The notes: generated by a model not told the origin, from the sequence alone. A stretch of 64,000 nt of DNA from Emiliania huxleyi CCMP1516 (GCF_000372725.1 NW_005199926.1:805393-869392), one strand, 5' to 3'. Counted from the stretch's first letter, positions 1-10,840 are shown. A program made the numbers and translations.

Positions 1-1838
1 CACGGTCGCCAAGGGAGGGGGAAGGGGGGGCGAGGGGCGAGGGGTGGTGGCTGCCACCGCAACCGCAGAGGGCAGAGTGCTCACCGGACAGCGAATCGCC
101 GCTGCCCAGTGGTGCGAACGGCCCTGCGGCGGAGGCGTGCGAGAGGAGCTGCTTGCCGCCGCCGGCGAGCGGCCGCACGTGCTCAACGACGGCCGCCGTG
201 GCCGCCGGAGCCGCTGCCGCCTCCGGCACGGCCGTTGCCGCCTCTGCCGTGAGGGCACCGGGCCGCGAGGAGGAGCAGGCAAGCGCCGCCCTGGCGTCTG
301 CCGCCGCCGCCTCGAGAGCGGCGCTGAGAGCGGTCTCGAGCGACGCCATCTCGAGCGCCAAGATGGAGCGCTCGTGCGCATCCCGCGCCTCGTCGGCGCG
401 GGCCGCCTCCTGCCCCCTCCCTGCCGACGCCTCTGCGCCTTGCAGGGCATCCCTGGACGCCTCGAGCGCCGCCCTCGAGACCTCGAGAGCACCGTCCGCA
501 GCATCGACCCTGCGATGTGGAGAGACGAAAGTGAGCGTGTGCATGAAGGATGGAGTCCGGATCCTCGCGCGAATCCACGGGCCGCCGAACAGTGGCCAGA
601 GTTTAGCAATGGAGGGCAGCAGCGATGCGAGCGCTCCTCTCGAGTCGGGGTATACACAGCATCTATCTCCTCGAGCCGAGCCCGCAGCGCCGCCGCCGCC
701 TCAGCGGCCGCCTGCCTGGCGGCGCGCTCTTTGGCCGCCAGCTCCTGCGCCACCTCGAGCTCCGCCTCGGCCGCCACGGCCCGCGCCTCGGCCGCCTGCA
801 GGAAGGCTCCGAGAAGGGTCCGAGAGCTGTCCGAGAAGAGTCGTCTTCGAAGGATCCTCACCTCCGCCGCCGCCGCCGCATCCACCTCCGCTGCGAGCTG
901 TCTCGTGGCGTCCTCGAGCGCACCGCGAAGACGATGGGCCTCCTCCTCCGCCGCCGCCAGCCGGCCCTCCGCCGCCGCAAGCGACTCGCGCAGCTCCGCC
1001 GCAGCGGCCTCCGCCGCTGCCAGACGCGACCCCGCCTCACAAGCCGACTCCGCCTCCGGCGCGGCCCGCTGGAGGGAGAGGGGCTCGGCGGCGGGGACCC
1101 TGCCCTGCTCCCGCTGCCGCGCGCTCACGTACGCAGCCGTCGCCACCGCCGCCGCCGCCGCCTCGGCACTCGCTCCGGGGCCACAGCCCTCGGCCAGCGC
1201 CTGCTGGCTGGCGTCGAGCCTCCGCCGCTCTTGCTCCCAGCTGGCCATGCGAGACGCCTGCGGGCGGCGCCGGGCGGCGGGTGAAGGGCGAGCGGGTGGG
1301 TCCTCCGACGACGGGCGCGCTCTGGCGCCTCGACGCGCCGCTGCCGTGCCAGGCCCTCAAGCTGTGCGCGCAGCCGCGTCGCAACCTCGCGCGGCGGGGT
1401 GGCCCGAGCAGCGGTGAGCTCGTCCCGAGCCTGCCGCAGCTGCGCTTCTGCCTCATCGGCTCTCTGGCGCTGTGCCGCCGCCTCCGCCTCCGAGGCAGCG
1501 AGCCGCCCGACCAGCACCGCGGCGGCCGCCGCTTCGGAGCTCGGCCCGACGCTTGATGGCGTCCGCAACTGCCGTGCTCGCGACGCGTCCACGGCGGAGT
1601 CCAGCTCGCTGAGCTCCGCCTGCCAACCGCGGCGGAGAAGGGGCTCGGCTGGACGCAAGCGCTGCACACGGGCTGGCTGTGCTGCGAGAGCGGGGGCGGG
1701 CGGCACCTGCAGCTCGTTGGCGAGTCGCCGAAGCCGTGCGACCTCCTCGCGTGCTTCGTCGAGCAGAGAGCCGTAGTGGGTCGAGACGGACGCCGGGAGA
1801 TCGTCCAGCGCGCCGCACAACGTCTCGACGGCGGACAT
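1..1838 (-). CDS. Ala/Glu/Arg-rich coiled-coil protein, runs off the window start
   Basis: The minus strand reads from an ATG at 1838 (MSAVETLCGALDDLP) through long heptad-like stretches rich in Ala, Glu, Arg and Leu, typical of a long coiled coil. The frame changes at least twice. One change fits a short intron ending at an acceptor near 1263, after which the protein resumes ASRMASWEQERRRLD. A second fits an intron ending at the acceptor near 511 (ctccacatcgcag), after which it resumes VDAADGALEVSRAALEA. No catalytic domain is visible. All six frames are open here because of GC content; I chose this one because only it gives sustained Glu/Ala/Arg/Leu heptads without long Pro/Arg runs. The 3' end lies outside the window. 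Exon edges are inferred. Confidence 0.5.
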
Positions 1839-1939
1839 TGTACATGCACATGCACGAACGTCGGCAGTTGTGCGGCTTCGCGCCAAAGAATAAAAGGCGT
1901 GCGCGGGCGTACAATGGACTATTTCTTGAGGACCATTTC

Positions 1940-2027
1940 ACACACCTCTCCTTAAAATCCCTGTGTGGTGGCGGCGTGCCGTCCTCCCATCCCTCCCTTG
2001 GGTTGTCTGTTTTCTTTCTTTCTTTCT
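1940..2027 (+). mobile_element. 5'-truncated retroposon copy with (TTTC)n tail
   Basis: The copy runs from cacctctccttaaaatccc through the family core (ctgtgtggtggcggcgtgcc, then ctcccatccctcccttgggt) to a (TTTC)n tail. It is flanked by a perfect 14-bp direct repeat, ttgaggaccatttc, at 1926-1939 and 2028-2041. This is the classic target-site duplication of target-primed retroposition. Related copies lie at 30378-30594, 46799-46842 and about 47024-47232, with fragments near 21950, 35808, 37215 and 56484. Whether it is a SINE or the 3' end of a LINE cannot be told here. Confidence 0.8.
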
Positions 2028-2045
2028 TTGAGGACCATTTCCTAC

Positions 2046-3924
2046 TCATTATAGCCGGTGCTAAGTAAGGGTACGCGTATGCTGCCCAACGACGGGCCAA
2101 GATTCTATCACCCCGCCGCTCCTCCCGCTCGTCGCTGTCGATGTACTCGTACGCATCCTCACGCGCCGTGTACGCATGCACGTCCTCGTTGAAGGGCTCG
2201 TGACCATCCCACTCGTCCCTCGCCAAGCCCAAGCTTACGCGCAGCGGCGGTGGCGGCGGGGTGGGTGGGCGCTCGGCAGCAAGGAGGCACTCAGCAGCCT
2301 CGAAGAGGCACGCCAAGGCGGCCTGCGGGCACGGCCCAACACTCGCGGGAGTGTGGCAGCAATATAGGGGGATCCCGGCGGACGCCCCAGGAGCCACACA
2401 GAGCTTGCGTCCGGGGGGGTGGCTCTCTGTAGGCCCCGTCCCGGCCGGGGCCGGCTGAGATAGTTCCTCCTCGCGCGGGCGCGGCGCGTCTGGATCATCG
2501 AGACGCCTCACGGCACGCATCACCGTGGCGATCTGCTCCGCAGCTGACTGCCCGCACGGCTGGCTGCACTGCTCCAGCTGGAACTGCATCACGGATGAGT
2601 TCCAGACGAGATGGCGACGAACGGTTTTCTGTGCAGAGGGTCCCGGCATCGGTCGAAGGCGCCGCGGCAGACGGGCGGAGGATGTGGGCACTGTCTCGCA
2701 CAACTTGCTTTTCTGAAAGGAGCGAGGGATCGAGCGAGGATCGATCATCTGAATAGGCGACTCGGCCCCTCGCCCCTCCTCACGCAGAGAGCGTGCGACA
2801 ATGCGGAGGCACAGCGTGCGCAGGGAGACCAGGCCGGGCGGGGCCTCATCCAAGGAAGAGAGAAAGGCGTCGCGCTCGCTGCCCTGCATGCCGAGCACAG
2901 GTTGCGTCGGCACTGTGCCGCCGGTACTCCTCGTTGATGAGCACGGAGAACTCCGACTGAAGCCGCATGCACTTCTCGCACTCGCTACGAGCACGCCGAT
3001 GCTGAAGAACAGCCTCGTGCAACACCTGGCAGGCCGCACGCAGCGACACCGCCGTCTCGCTCTCGATCCCGCGCGCCGCGACTGTGTGGAGCGCGCGGAG
3101 CAGCACGAGAGAGAGGCGGCCGGAGGCGAAGCACGTGTCGTGCTTTGCGATCGCAATCGGCATGAGCACTCGGCAGATGCCGCGCAGATGCGACTCTAGC
3201 CCTGCGATGTAGCTGCCCTTGACGTCGCCAAGGCATCGCCAGCCAGGAGGGTGCTGCCATGCCGCAGCGACGTAGCGCTCCCACTCCGCGTCGATGAGGA
3301 GACACACCGGCTCGCGCAGCACTGCCGAGTACGAGAAGAGCTTCGCGAGCTCGGTCGTGCGCTCGGTGCTGCCGTGCGCGAGCGCGCAGAGTGTGGCAGG
3401 AGAGGTTGGGTACTCTCCGTCCCGACTCGCCCACAGCCGGCCGTGGTGCTGCGCCTCGAGCTGACCAAGGTACCAAAGGAGGGAGGAGTAGTGGCCGCTC
3501 TTCACGCCCGCGCACGGATGTTTGAGCAGCGCGTACATCTGCTTGTGCCCCGTGAACTCGCTGACCGAGAACTGGCTCGAGAAGAACACGGGCTCCCCGG
3601 CGTAGTCGCCACGCCGAGCGAGGAAGCGAGCACGGCGATTAGAAAGGCACGCCTCGTGCCGCCCGTTCGTGTCTCGTCTCTAGTGGCCAGATCCGGAGGC
3701 GGCTGGTTGCCCGAGAAGATGGAGGACATGGCTAAGCTTCTGGTGGTGGTGGGCAAATCTGGTTGGGTGATGACGGGTTGCGACGGCGGCGGCGGCGGCG
3801 GCACGGCGGCCGGCGGCACAAGAGCGCGAAACACAGGGTTCGGGCTCCTTGCCGCGTAGGGAACTGCCGCCTTATTTAGGTCGGCTCCGTTGATCCTATC
3901 CTGCGGCACCTCGAAGTCGAACAC
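2046..3924 (-). CDS. Conserved-looking protein of unknown function, multi-exon
   Basis: The minus strand starts MFDFEVPQDRINGADLNK at 3924. A Pro-rich first exon is followed, after a probable intron (acceptor cactag near 3680), by a compact, well-composed domain containing RFLARRGDYAGEPVFFSSQ, GVKSGHYSSLLWYLGQLE and REPVCLLIDAEWERYVAAAW. A further frame change near 2930 fits a short intron of about 44 bp ending catgcag. It then reads GSERDAFLSSLDEAPPGLVS and on to AYPYLAPAIMSRKW near 2046. The balanced Trp/Tyr/His content argues for a real gene, but I do not recognise the family. The retroposon at 1940-2027 sits at its 3' end and the frame stays open into it, so the true stop is uncertain. 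Confidence 0.5.
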
Positions 3925-4650
3925 TCACTTCGAACCCCACAGCCCATCACTATACACTAAACAGACAATTCACAGATACTATTAACCAACGACCCATTTC
4001 GTGTACCAACCCGTCGTGTCGCGTGTGTATCGCCAGCAGAGAGGGGTTCACCACATTGCCGCGCATTCTCTCCCTCTGCCTTGTCGGAGAGATTCCAGCC
4101 GCATCGGAAGCTTGCTGCAAGTCCCTACAAGGTACAAGGAGGCTAGGACGGATACGGGATAGCGCGCAGTTCCTGGGCAATGTCATTCTCGAAAGTGGCC
4201 TGTTCAGAGGTGTAACGCAACATAGAGATGGGCGAGGCACGCCGTGTCAGACGGTAGGAGCCTAGACAGTGGTTGAAATGGGAGCGGCTAAGATCAATCT
4301 CATCATGGGGGGCCAAAGACATATGCTCTAACTGTAGGGTTACACGTGAGGAACGTGTTGCCTTTGCCCCTGCTATCACGGAAGGTGGCGCGCCCACCTT
4401 GGACGCCGCCTGTAGTGTTGGGGTAGTGTCGAGAAAAGGATATGATATCATTGGCGTCCATGCAGGCAAGGAGGTTGTTCAGCACATGCAGGCGGTGGCT
4501 AGAGGGTGCACACCATCGGGGTAGGTGAGCAGTCCACGAGGGCATCCTGAAGCTCAAGAAGAGCATGCTGACGCGTGGCGCCGCCTAAGCGCCTCGCGAG
4601 GGTCGTGTGAGCCTCCGCCTGCACGGGGCGATAACGTCGTGTGATGTGCG
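3925..4650. other. Intergenic or unresolved region
   Basis: The region is lower in GC than its surroundings. On the minus strand short open stretches look protein-like (for example LQLEHMSLAPHDEIDLSRSH near 4280-4340 and LLACMDANDIISFSRHYPN near 4430-4480), but no single frame continues and no family is recognisable. It may hold remnants of a gene or upstream exons of the neighbouring minus-strand gene. Confidence 0.3.
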
Positions 4651-6459
4651 ATGGTGATTCTCTCTCTCGTGTGTCGTGTTAGCGTTCGCGTCTCTCCCCC
4701 CCCCCGTTCGTCTAACATGCGCCACAGCGGGGCCTGCAGCTGCGGGAGCATGAGGGAGCGCAGTGGCGCCGGGGCGCGCACGGTCACTGCGACCATGCCG
4801 CCAAACGCCTTCAGCGTGCGAGCCTATGATGCGTTCAACTGCGCGGGTGCTGCGAATGCAACAGCCAAAATGCTGCAGCATACGCGCAAGGTGGCCGGCC
4901 AAACCGCTCAGTTCAAAACCGCATTGCACGCCAACAGCACAGAGTGTGCCACCGCCTGGGCATGCACAGCGTCTCGCATCATCGAGCATGACCGCGCTGC
5001 AGGACGGTTTGTGATACGGCCTCGAGCTGGCGCCGCCTGCAACACAAATCTGGTCCTCTCCGACGACGCTGGCACCAGCGCGGAGCTGATGCGCTCGTTC
5101 GGCCCCGATGGATGGGAGCTGTTTGCAGAGGGCCATGAACTGGCCCACGCGCTCGGGCGGCACCACGGCGGCTGCATCTACACGGCTGAGTATCACATCG
5201 GGCGTTCTGGGCGATACCGCCTCAGCATCGCACAGACGCACCAAGGCAGTGGCGCCGCGGTGGACGAGTCGACGCCTGTGTGGCACAAAATGCAGTTTGT
5301 GGTGGTTCACTCGTCCTGGGAACATCTGTCGACTCGCAGGATGCCCGCCTTCCCCGGATGCTCGCCGTGGGGCCGCTGGGTGTGGCCTTACGATGACAAC
5401 GAGCCCTGGGTGCGGGAGGAAGTGCGACCCTGCTTTGGTGGCGGCAATTTCGCTGGCTTCGACGCAATGCCGTGGGCACTCAACCTGACACACTTTGAAT
5501 GGCGCGCGTTTCCCCGATGTGAACCTTCGCATCTAAAGGGCTGGCAGCTACTCGATGGCCCCGAGCGCGTCCATGCCTGCCTGAGGTCAACGCAGGACCC
5601 CAAGCGGCAGACGACGACTTCCGCACTTTTTCTTGGGGACAGCCAGGTGCGCACCATCTTTGAAAGCCTACCCGGACGCACTCCGTTGGCGGCGGCCGCC
5701 AGTGGCAAGGCCGCAGCGCAGAGTACGCTGGGGGCAGTCTCCACACGCTCATGCTATGGGGAGGACGTTTACGCCGAGGCGACCAGTCACGACCCAGACC
5801 CTGAGCCGGGCACGCAGCGCATGGGCCTGCGCCTCAAGTACAGTTGCGAGCGGGTGAAGCTGTGCCTGGAGCACGACCAACACGACGGGCCCATCCTCGC
5901 CTCAATTGTCCAGTGGGGAGAGAACCGCGCCATGAGTATTCAGCAGCATAAGTTTAAGGGCCTCAACGACACCGATGCGGTGCCTTATCGCCAGCGGATT
6001 GATGCTCCCTGGTGCGGCCCAACGTTTGCGGGTGCGTCCGCGCTCATCATGGGCTGTCAGAACCACCCGGCCAGTGGGGCGCATTGGACCTTGGAGCAGT
6101 ACCGGACGTTCATACACGAGCTCGCCATGAACCACACACGCGAGCACCTCCTGCATTCGCCAGTGGTCTGGCTTGAGGGTCACTCCCTTCCAGTGAGGCA
6201 GGGCCCACGAAGGGTATCAAAGGACTGGAGGACGTCGCAGCGAGCGCAGGTCTTCAACTGCGTCGCAACCGCCGCAATGACGGCCGCTGGCGCGAGGGTG
6301 GTGCCGCTGGGAGTTATGAGCGCTGCGATAGCCGAGGCATCTATGGACGGAGCGCACCCCAATCCATTTGCCGCCGCCACGTTTGCGAGGATGGCGCTCG
6401 CCGCGACGTGCCCGCAGTATGCCTCGTCGCTCGTCGTAGCGTCGGATGGTTCATTCTAA
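4651..6459 (+). CDS. PC-esterase / NXPE-like protein (GDSL-type SGNH fold)
   Basis: Intronless ORF of 602 aa. The middle part has a Trp- and Cys-rich region, then FLGDSQVR (about residue 330), the GDS block I serine motif of SGNH/PC-esterase proteins. Near the C-terminus MDGAHPNP (about residue 565) supplies the expected Asp-x-x-His pair. The part before, with GRYRLSIAQ, resembles the Ig/filamin-like segment that precedes the esterase domain in NXPE proteins. Family members (NXPE, PMR5/TBL, Cas1p C-terminus) act on or O-acetylate glycans in the secretory pathway; that role here is inference. The ATG at 4651 is the most upstream; the first 50 residues are low in conservation-like character, so a later Met (4717 or 4795) or an upstream exon is possible. 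No clear signal peptide is visible. Confidence 0.65.
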   Translation: MVILSLVCRVSVRVSPPPRSSNMRHSGACSCGSMRERSGAGARTVTATMPPNAFSVRAYDAFNCAGAANATAKMLQHTRKVAGQTAQFKTALHANSTECATAWACTASRIIEHDRAAGRFVIRPRAGAACNTNLVLSDDAGTSAELMRSFGPDGWELFAEGHELAHALGRHHGGCIYTAEYHIGRSGRYRLSIAQTHQGSGAAVDESTPVWHKMQFVVVHSSWEHLSTRRMPAFPGCSPWGRWVWPYDDNEPWVREEVRPCFGGGNFAGFDAMPWALNLTHFEWRAFPRCEPSHLKGWQLLDGPERVHACLRSTQDPKRQTTTSALFLGDSQVRTIFESLPGRTPLAAAASGKAAAQSTLGAVSTRSCYGEDVYAEATSHDPDPEPGTQRMGLRLKYSCERVKLCLEHDQHDGPILASIVQWGENRAMSIQQHKFKGLNDTDAVPYRQRIDAPWCGPTFAGASALIMGCQNHPASGAHWTLEQYRTFIHELAMNHTREHLLHSPVVWLEGHSLPVRQGPRRVSKDWRTSQRAQVFNCVATAAMTAAGARVVPLGVMSAAIAEASMDGAHPNPFAAATFARMALAATCPQYASSLVVASDGSF

Positions 6460-7182
6460 TCCCTTACTTCTAATTCAAGTCTACTTTGTTCGGACACACG
6501 TAATGCATGTACGAAATGTTAACCCCCTTCCGAATATGGCGCGGACGACTCTGAGACGGTCATTTCCCCTAGGATTTACTTTCTCACTATAGCGGCGCCG
6601 TGTAGGGCGGTAGGGTGGGGGTTTATAGCGACCGTACACACAGGAGGAAGCTCCGGAGCGCGCTACAAGTAAGACCGAAGAGATCTAATCTTCGGCACGG
6701 CGCGCAAGGGGAGGCGCGATAGCGAACAGAAGAGGATAACCGAAAATAGATCCGCCCGCGGCATCAAATCCAAAATCGATCCGCGGGCGCTTCGATCGTT
6801 CCTTCGCCCGCAAATCGACCGCGGGCGGTTCGGATTTGTTGTTCTCGCGCTATCGCGCTTGAGTGAACGAGGGAGTGGTGCGAGCGAGCGGGAGATCGCT
6901 GCGGCGTCGAGCAACGTGACGTGGTGCAGGTGAACACTGCAGGAGTGGCGGCGACGGGCGTGGTCACTGATTTAGGCTCCCCGCCCTTGCGAAGTCGTTA
7001 AGACCGTGTCGCCGCTCTCGGCCCTCGGGCGCTCCCGCACTGGCGCCCCCCCGGGGCTACTGTGCTCGCAGGCGCAGCCTTATTTGAAAAACACAGCAAC
7101 AGCAGACGAACCCTGGTAATCCCCCCTCACTTTCTTTCGTTGAAAGAGCAACGCGATATACAACGCGACGGCAGGCCTCGCA
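6460..7182. other. Intergenic region
   Basis: No convincing coding region. Short repeated motifs of the type ccgcgggcg/cgcccgc separated by gatccg or aaatcga occur at 6745-6835. Nothing else is recognisable. Confidence 0.4.
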
Positions 7183-7860
7183 ATGGGCCGAAGCGCCAAG
7201 TTGCATGAGCACAAGCTCGCAGAGGTACGAGCTGCGACTAGCGAGCTGCGGTGCATCTTCTTCGAAGCAGAGCTGCCTCCTGTGTTTCCGAATCTGTGCG
7301 ATCAACGTTACAAGGAGGATGGGCCTCTGAATATCACCACACTGGTCAGCCGTGTCAGGCTGGCAGTCAACTGTTGCACGCACCAGCCGGCGTTCAGCGA
7401 CAGCACGATCCGGCTGAAGATGCTGACCTCCCTCGCCAAGGGCGGGCGTGGCGAGAATGTGGATGTCTTCGCCATGTTCGATGCTGCCGAGTTTCTCGGT
7501 CCTGCACAGCCGCACGTGGCCTCTGATAGCAGTGCCCCTCGCCTGGCCTCATTCCGCAGCCCGGACAGGACAGAAGAGCAAGCACAGGCAGAATATACTC
7601 GGGCCACCAACAGACACTACTCACGGCTGCGGTCGGCAGCACGCATGCAAAAAAGGGAGCGGGACAACGGCCGAATCACGGAATGCCGAGCAAAAGCAGC
7701 AAAGGCCCCCCAAGCAGCAGCACATCTGCGTGCAACATTCGATGCATGGCGTGCGGAAATTGCGCGAAGGAGGGAAAGGCGCCACGAGCAGGAAGCAGAA
7801 CGGCAGAGAATCGCAGAGTGGCACTTGTCGCGTGGCTCGTGGCACGTGCACGCGCTTATG
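7183..7860 (+). CDS. Hypothetical protein with basic coiled C-terminal part
   Basis: Starts MGRSAKLHEHKLAEVRAATS. The first 110 residues have good composition (CIFFEAELPPVFPNLCDQRY, VDVFAMFDAAEFLGP). The next 110 residues are rich in Arg, Glu, Ala and Gln (RAEIARRRERRHEQEAERQR) and likely helical. The frame stays open to 8118, but that last part runs antisense to the EF-hand gene and is probably not coding; AG|GTAGAT near 7866 could be a donor. Function unknown. Confidence 0.4.
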
Positions 7861-8300
7861 TCAGAGGTAGATTGTGTCACCGTCCGGTCCCCGCGTGGAG
7901 GTCGTCGAGTTGACGGAGGCGCCTGCCGTGCGCGGCGACGAGATGGCCGAGGCGACGGCCGAGACCTTGCGCACGCTCACCCGGCCTCCGTCGCGGGTCG
8001 CGCAGCCCGCGAGGATGATCTTTTTGTACTCCTGCGGCGGAGCGCGGCGGAAGGAATGGCAAATCTCACGTGCGAGCCTTGGGCAGCGGTGGCGGGCGGA
8101 CACGCACCTCGAATGTGACAACACCATCGTCCGACATGTCCGCCCAGCCGATCATCTCGTCCACACGGTCGTCGATGTCCACCTCTATCGTGACCGTCTT
8201 GCTCGCGGCGCAGAGGAGCGCCTGCTTCAGCTCCCGCGCATCGAGATGGCCGTTGCCATCTAGGTCGAGCTTGGCGAATGCGTCTTGAAGTGCCGCGTCG
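7861..8300 (-). CDS. EF-hand calcium-binding protein, C-terminal two exons
   Basis: Two exons are well defined: 8300-8108 and 8031-7861 (stop TGA at 7863-7861), joined by a 76-bp GT-AG intron (8107-8032). The first encodes a canonical loop DLDGNGHLDARE with Asp at positions 1, 3 and 9 and Glu at 12. The second loop, DMSDDGVVTFEE, is completed exactly across the splice junction, which supports the intron call. The C-terminus reads EYKKIILAGCATRDGG and ends DGDTIYL. The 5' exons are not resolved: the acceptor at 8303-8301 implies an upstream exon, and short open stretches at 8365-8760 on the minus strand are candidates. A pair of EF-hands suggests a calcium sensor; partner unknown. Confidence 0.7.
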
Positions 8301-8832
8301 CTGCCGAGGGGCCGCTCAGGAACGAGCGAGTGCCACGCCTGTTTCAGGTGCGTGCGTGTAGCATTCAGTTCGTCTCGACATCACAGACAGGCGACGAGAA
8401 CAGTGAGCGGCACGCCTCGCTGGCGGTCAGCATGTCCTCGTGGCCACGGTACGTGCGCATGCCCAGGAGGGGGTACGTGCGCATGCCGAGGAGGGGGCGG
8501 CGCGAAGTCAGCGTGAGAACGAGTGGGCAGCGGAGCATGAGCATGAGAGTCCTCGTTGAGTGGACTGGCTGCCCCAGGCCGATCGATGATTGCTTCGTCA
8601 CGGGCCAAAAAAGTGTTTCCAAGCCAAAACCCGCGCGCATTTCTTTTCTTATGTGCGTAATTCGTTTGGGCGCTGGCGAGAAGAGGCACACGCACGCTCT
8701 CCCGAGGTCTCTTGGAGCAGAGAGCCCCGGCGAGCCCTCGAAAGAGCAATGGGTCCCCCAATGGGTCCCTCGAGAGGGTACCCTGGGTGGGCGTGGCCTC
8801 TACTCGCCATTTAGCGGCGTCTTTTCTTCACG
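8301..8832. other. Region between EF-hand exons and RCC1 gene 1
   Basis: Holds probable upstream exon(s) of the EF-hand gene on the minus strand and the promoter of the RCC1 gene on the plus strand. A short tandem duplication (cgcatgcc..gagggggtacgtg) lies at 8455-8495, and gcaatgggtccccc with a near copy lies at 8747-8775. Confidence 0.35.
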
Positions 8833-10473
8833 ATGTCCACCCCGCCGCGCCGCCGCTCGCGCCGCCTCGCCTCCGCCTCCGCCGCCGCCCCCTCCCCAGA
8901 CGCGCCGCCGCCCGCCCGCCTGCTCGACCTCCCCAGGGAGCTCCTCGAGCGCGTCCTCTCCCGCTTCGAAAGCCCCATCGACATCGCTCGCGTCGCGGCC
9001 GTCTCTCTCCTCTTTCACTCGCTCGCGGAGCAGTGCATCCGCTTGTGGGCGCAAGAGCGCGACTTCGAGCTGCCAGCGCAGCCAGAGGGCGAGAGCTGCG
9101 CCGTGCGGTGGCTGTGCTATGCGGCGTTGCTGCACGAGTCCAACCCGCCGGCGAGGGCGGCGGCAGGCTCCTCCCACAGCCTCTTCATTGACGGCGAGGG
9201 GCGGCTCTCGTCGTGCGGCTCGGCGGATGACGATCCAGGCCTTCTCGGCCACGGCGAGGGCGTGACGCGGCTCAACACGCCGACCCGCCTCGCGTCGACG
9301 CTGGGCGGCGAGCGCGCCGTGAGCGTGTCGGTTGGGTATTGCCACAGCCTCGCCCTGACCGCCGACGGCAGCATCTGGAGCTGGGGCGATGGATTCTTTG
9401 GCAAGCTGGGCCACGGCGACGAGCAGAACCAGTGGCTGCCGAAGAAGGTCGAGGCCTTTGCTGGCCAGCGCGTCGTCGCTGTATCGGCGGGAGATCTGCA
9501 CAGCCTCGCCGTCACCGCCGACGGCTCCGTCTGGAGCTGGGGCTATGGAGGCTTTGGCCGGCTAGGCCACAGCGACGAGGAGGCCCAATGGCAACCCAAG
9601 AAGGTCGAGGCCTTTGCTGGCCAGAGCGTCGTCGCTGTGTCGGCTGGAAGTTTCGACAGCCTCGCCATCACCGCCGACGGCGCCCTCTGGTCGTGGGGCT
9701 ATGGAGCCTCTGGCAAGCTGGGCCACGGCGACGCGCAGAACCAGCTGCTGCCCAAGAAGGTTGAGGCCTTGGCTGGCCAGCGCGTCGTCGCTGTGTCGGC
9801 TGGAGGCGACCACAACCTCGCCATCACCGCCGACGGTGCCCTCTGGTCGTGGGGCTATTGCGGCTTTGGCCGGCTGGGCCACGGCGACGAGCAGAACCAG
9901 CTGCTGCCCACGAAGGTCGAGGCCTTGGCTGGCCAGCGCATCGTCGCTGTGTCGGCAGGGCGGCACCTCAGCCTCGCACTCAACGCCGATGGCGCCGTCT
10001 GGAGCTGGGGCGATGGAGTCTCTGGCAGGTTGGGCCACGGCGACCAGGAGTCGCAGCTGCTGCCGAAGAAGGTCGAGGCCTTTGCAGGGCGGCGCGTCGT
10101 CGCTGTGTCAGCGGGAGGCAACCACAGCCTCGCCATGACCGCCGACGGCTCCGTCTGGAGCTGGGGTTGTGGGAGCGAGGGCCAGTTGGGCCACGGCGAC
10201 CAGCAGGACGAGCTGCTGCCAAAGAAGTTGGAGGTGTGGGCGAGCCAGCCGAGCACGCCCTTCTCCTCTGACGGGGAGGGCAGCGACGAGGGGAGCGACG
10301 AGGGGAGCGACGAGGGCAGCGACGAGGGCAGCGACGAGGGCAGCGGCGAGGGCAGCAACGACGAGGACAGCGACGACGAGGGCAGCGAGGAGGAGAGCGA
10401 GGAGGAGAGCGAGGAGGAGAGCGAGGAGGAGAGCGAGGAGGGCAGCGAGGAGGAGAGCGAGGAGGACGAGTAG
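8833..10473 (+). CDS. F-box/RCC1 beta-propeller protein with acidic tail (copy 1)
   Basis: Intronless, 546 aa. After a basic/Pro N-terminus, residues about 27-66 (LLDLPRELLERVLSRFESP) form an F-box. Residues about 95-425 contain seven RCC1-type blades, with the recurring A/S-V/L-WSWG core and the linkers LLPKKVEAFAGQRVVAVSAG and LGHGDEQNQ. The last 115 residues are an acidic simple-sequence tail of GSDE and EESE units. F-box plus RCC1 proteins are usually substrate receptors of SCF ubiquitin ligases; this is family inference. The gene shares long near-identical DNA stretches and its 3' UTR with the copy at 13171-14673. Confidence 0.85.
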   Translation: MSTPPRRRSRRLASASAAAPSPDAPPPARLLDLPRELLERVLSRFESPIDIARVAAVSLLFHSLAEQCIRLWAQERDFELPAQPEGESCAVRWLCYAALLHESNPPARAAAGSSHSLFIDGEGRLSSCGSADDDPGLLGHGEGVTRLNTPTRLASTLGGERAVSVSVGYCHSLALTADGSIWSWGDGFFGKLGHGDEQNQWLPKKVEAFAGQRVVAVSAGDLHSLAVTADGSVWSWGYGGFGRLGHSDEEAQWQPKKVEAFAGQSVVAVSAGSFDSLAITADGALWSWGYGASGKLGHGDAQNQLLPKKVEALAGQRVVAVSAGGDHNLAITADGALWSWGYCGFGRLGHGDEQNQLLPTKVEALAGQRIVAVSAGRHLSLALNADGAVWSWGDGVSGRLGHGDQESQLLPKKVEAFAGRRVVAVSAGGNHSLAMTADGSVWSWGCGSEGQLGHGDQQDELLPKKLEVWASQPSTPFSSDGEGSDEGSDEGSDEGSDEGSDEGSGEGSNDEDSDDEGSEEESEEESEEESEEESEEGSEEESEEDE

Positions 10474-10840
10474 TCGTGAGAGCAAGGGAGAGCTCGGGGA
10501 GCGGCCGAGAGAACGCGGTGACCGCGGCGCGACCGGTGTGGCGCGGGCTCCCTTCCCGGGTCGCTCGTGTGAGTCGCTCTCGGGGGCAGTGTGTGTGTCG
10601 GCTGTCGGAGTCGCGAGTGCGCGCGCGCGCGCGTGGGATCGAGACTTCGAGACCGCATGAACCTGCATGTGCACAACGTCACTGTCAGGCGCACGCCAGC
10701 TGTCACAAGCCACACAAGGTTCACGTTTTCTTTTCCCTTGCCGTCCCTAACGCCTACCCTAACCAAATGAAAAAGCACGATTCTGCTGTTGCGTGTTGGG
10801 AGAGAGAGATTTTTAAGTTGGGCCCTCAGCGCCTCCCTCA
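10474..10840. other. 3' flank of RCC1 copy 1
   Basis: Positions 10471-10627 match 14671-14827 with about one difference, so the shared unit includes the 3' UTR. Beyond it, to 10840, nothing recognisable apart from short alternating cgcg. Confidence 0.6.

Noticed and set aside
44-1556. Long plus-strand ORFs at the window start
   Set aside because: They are antisense to a better coiled-coil reading on the minus strand; Arg/Pro/Ala-rich shadows expected at this GC content.
1453-3156. 567-codon minus-strand ORF taken as one gene
   Set aside because: Only its upstream part fits the unknown conserved gene; the rest runs through a retroposon and overlaps the coiled-coil gene in another frame.
7861-8118. 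C-terminal extension of the hypothetical gene at 7183
   Set aside because: Overlaps the EF-hand exons on the other strand, which have clear motif support.
9562-10222. Minus-strand ORFs inside the RCC1 genes
   Set aside because: Antisense shadows of the propeller repeats; the sense frame has the conserved motifs.
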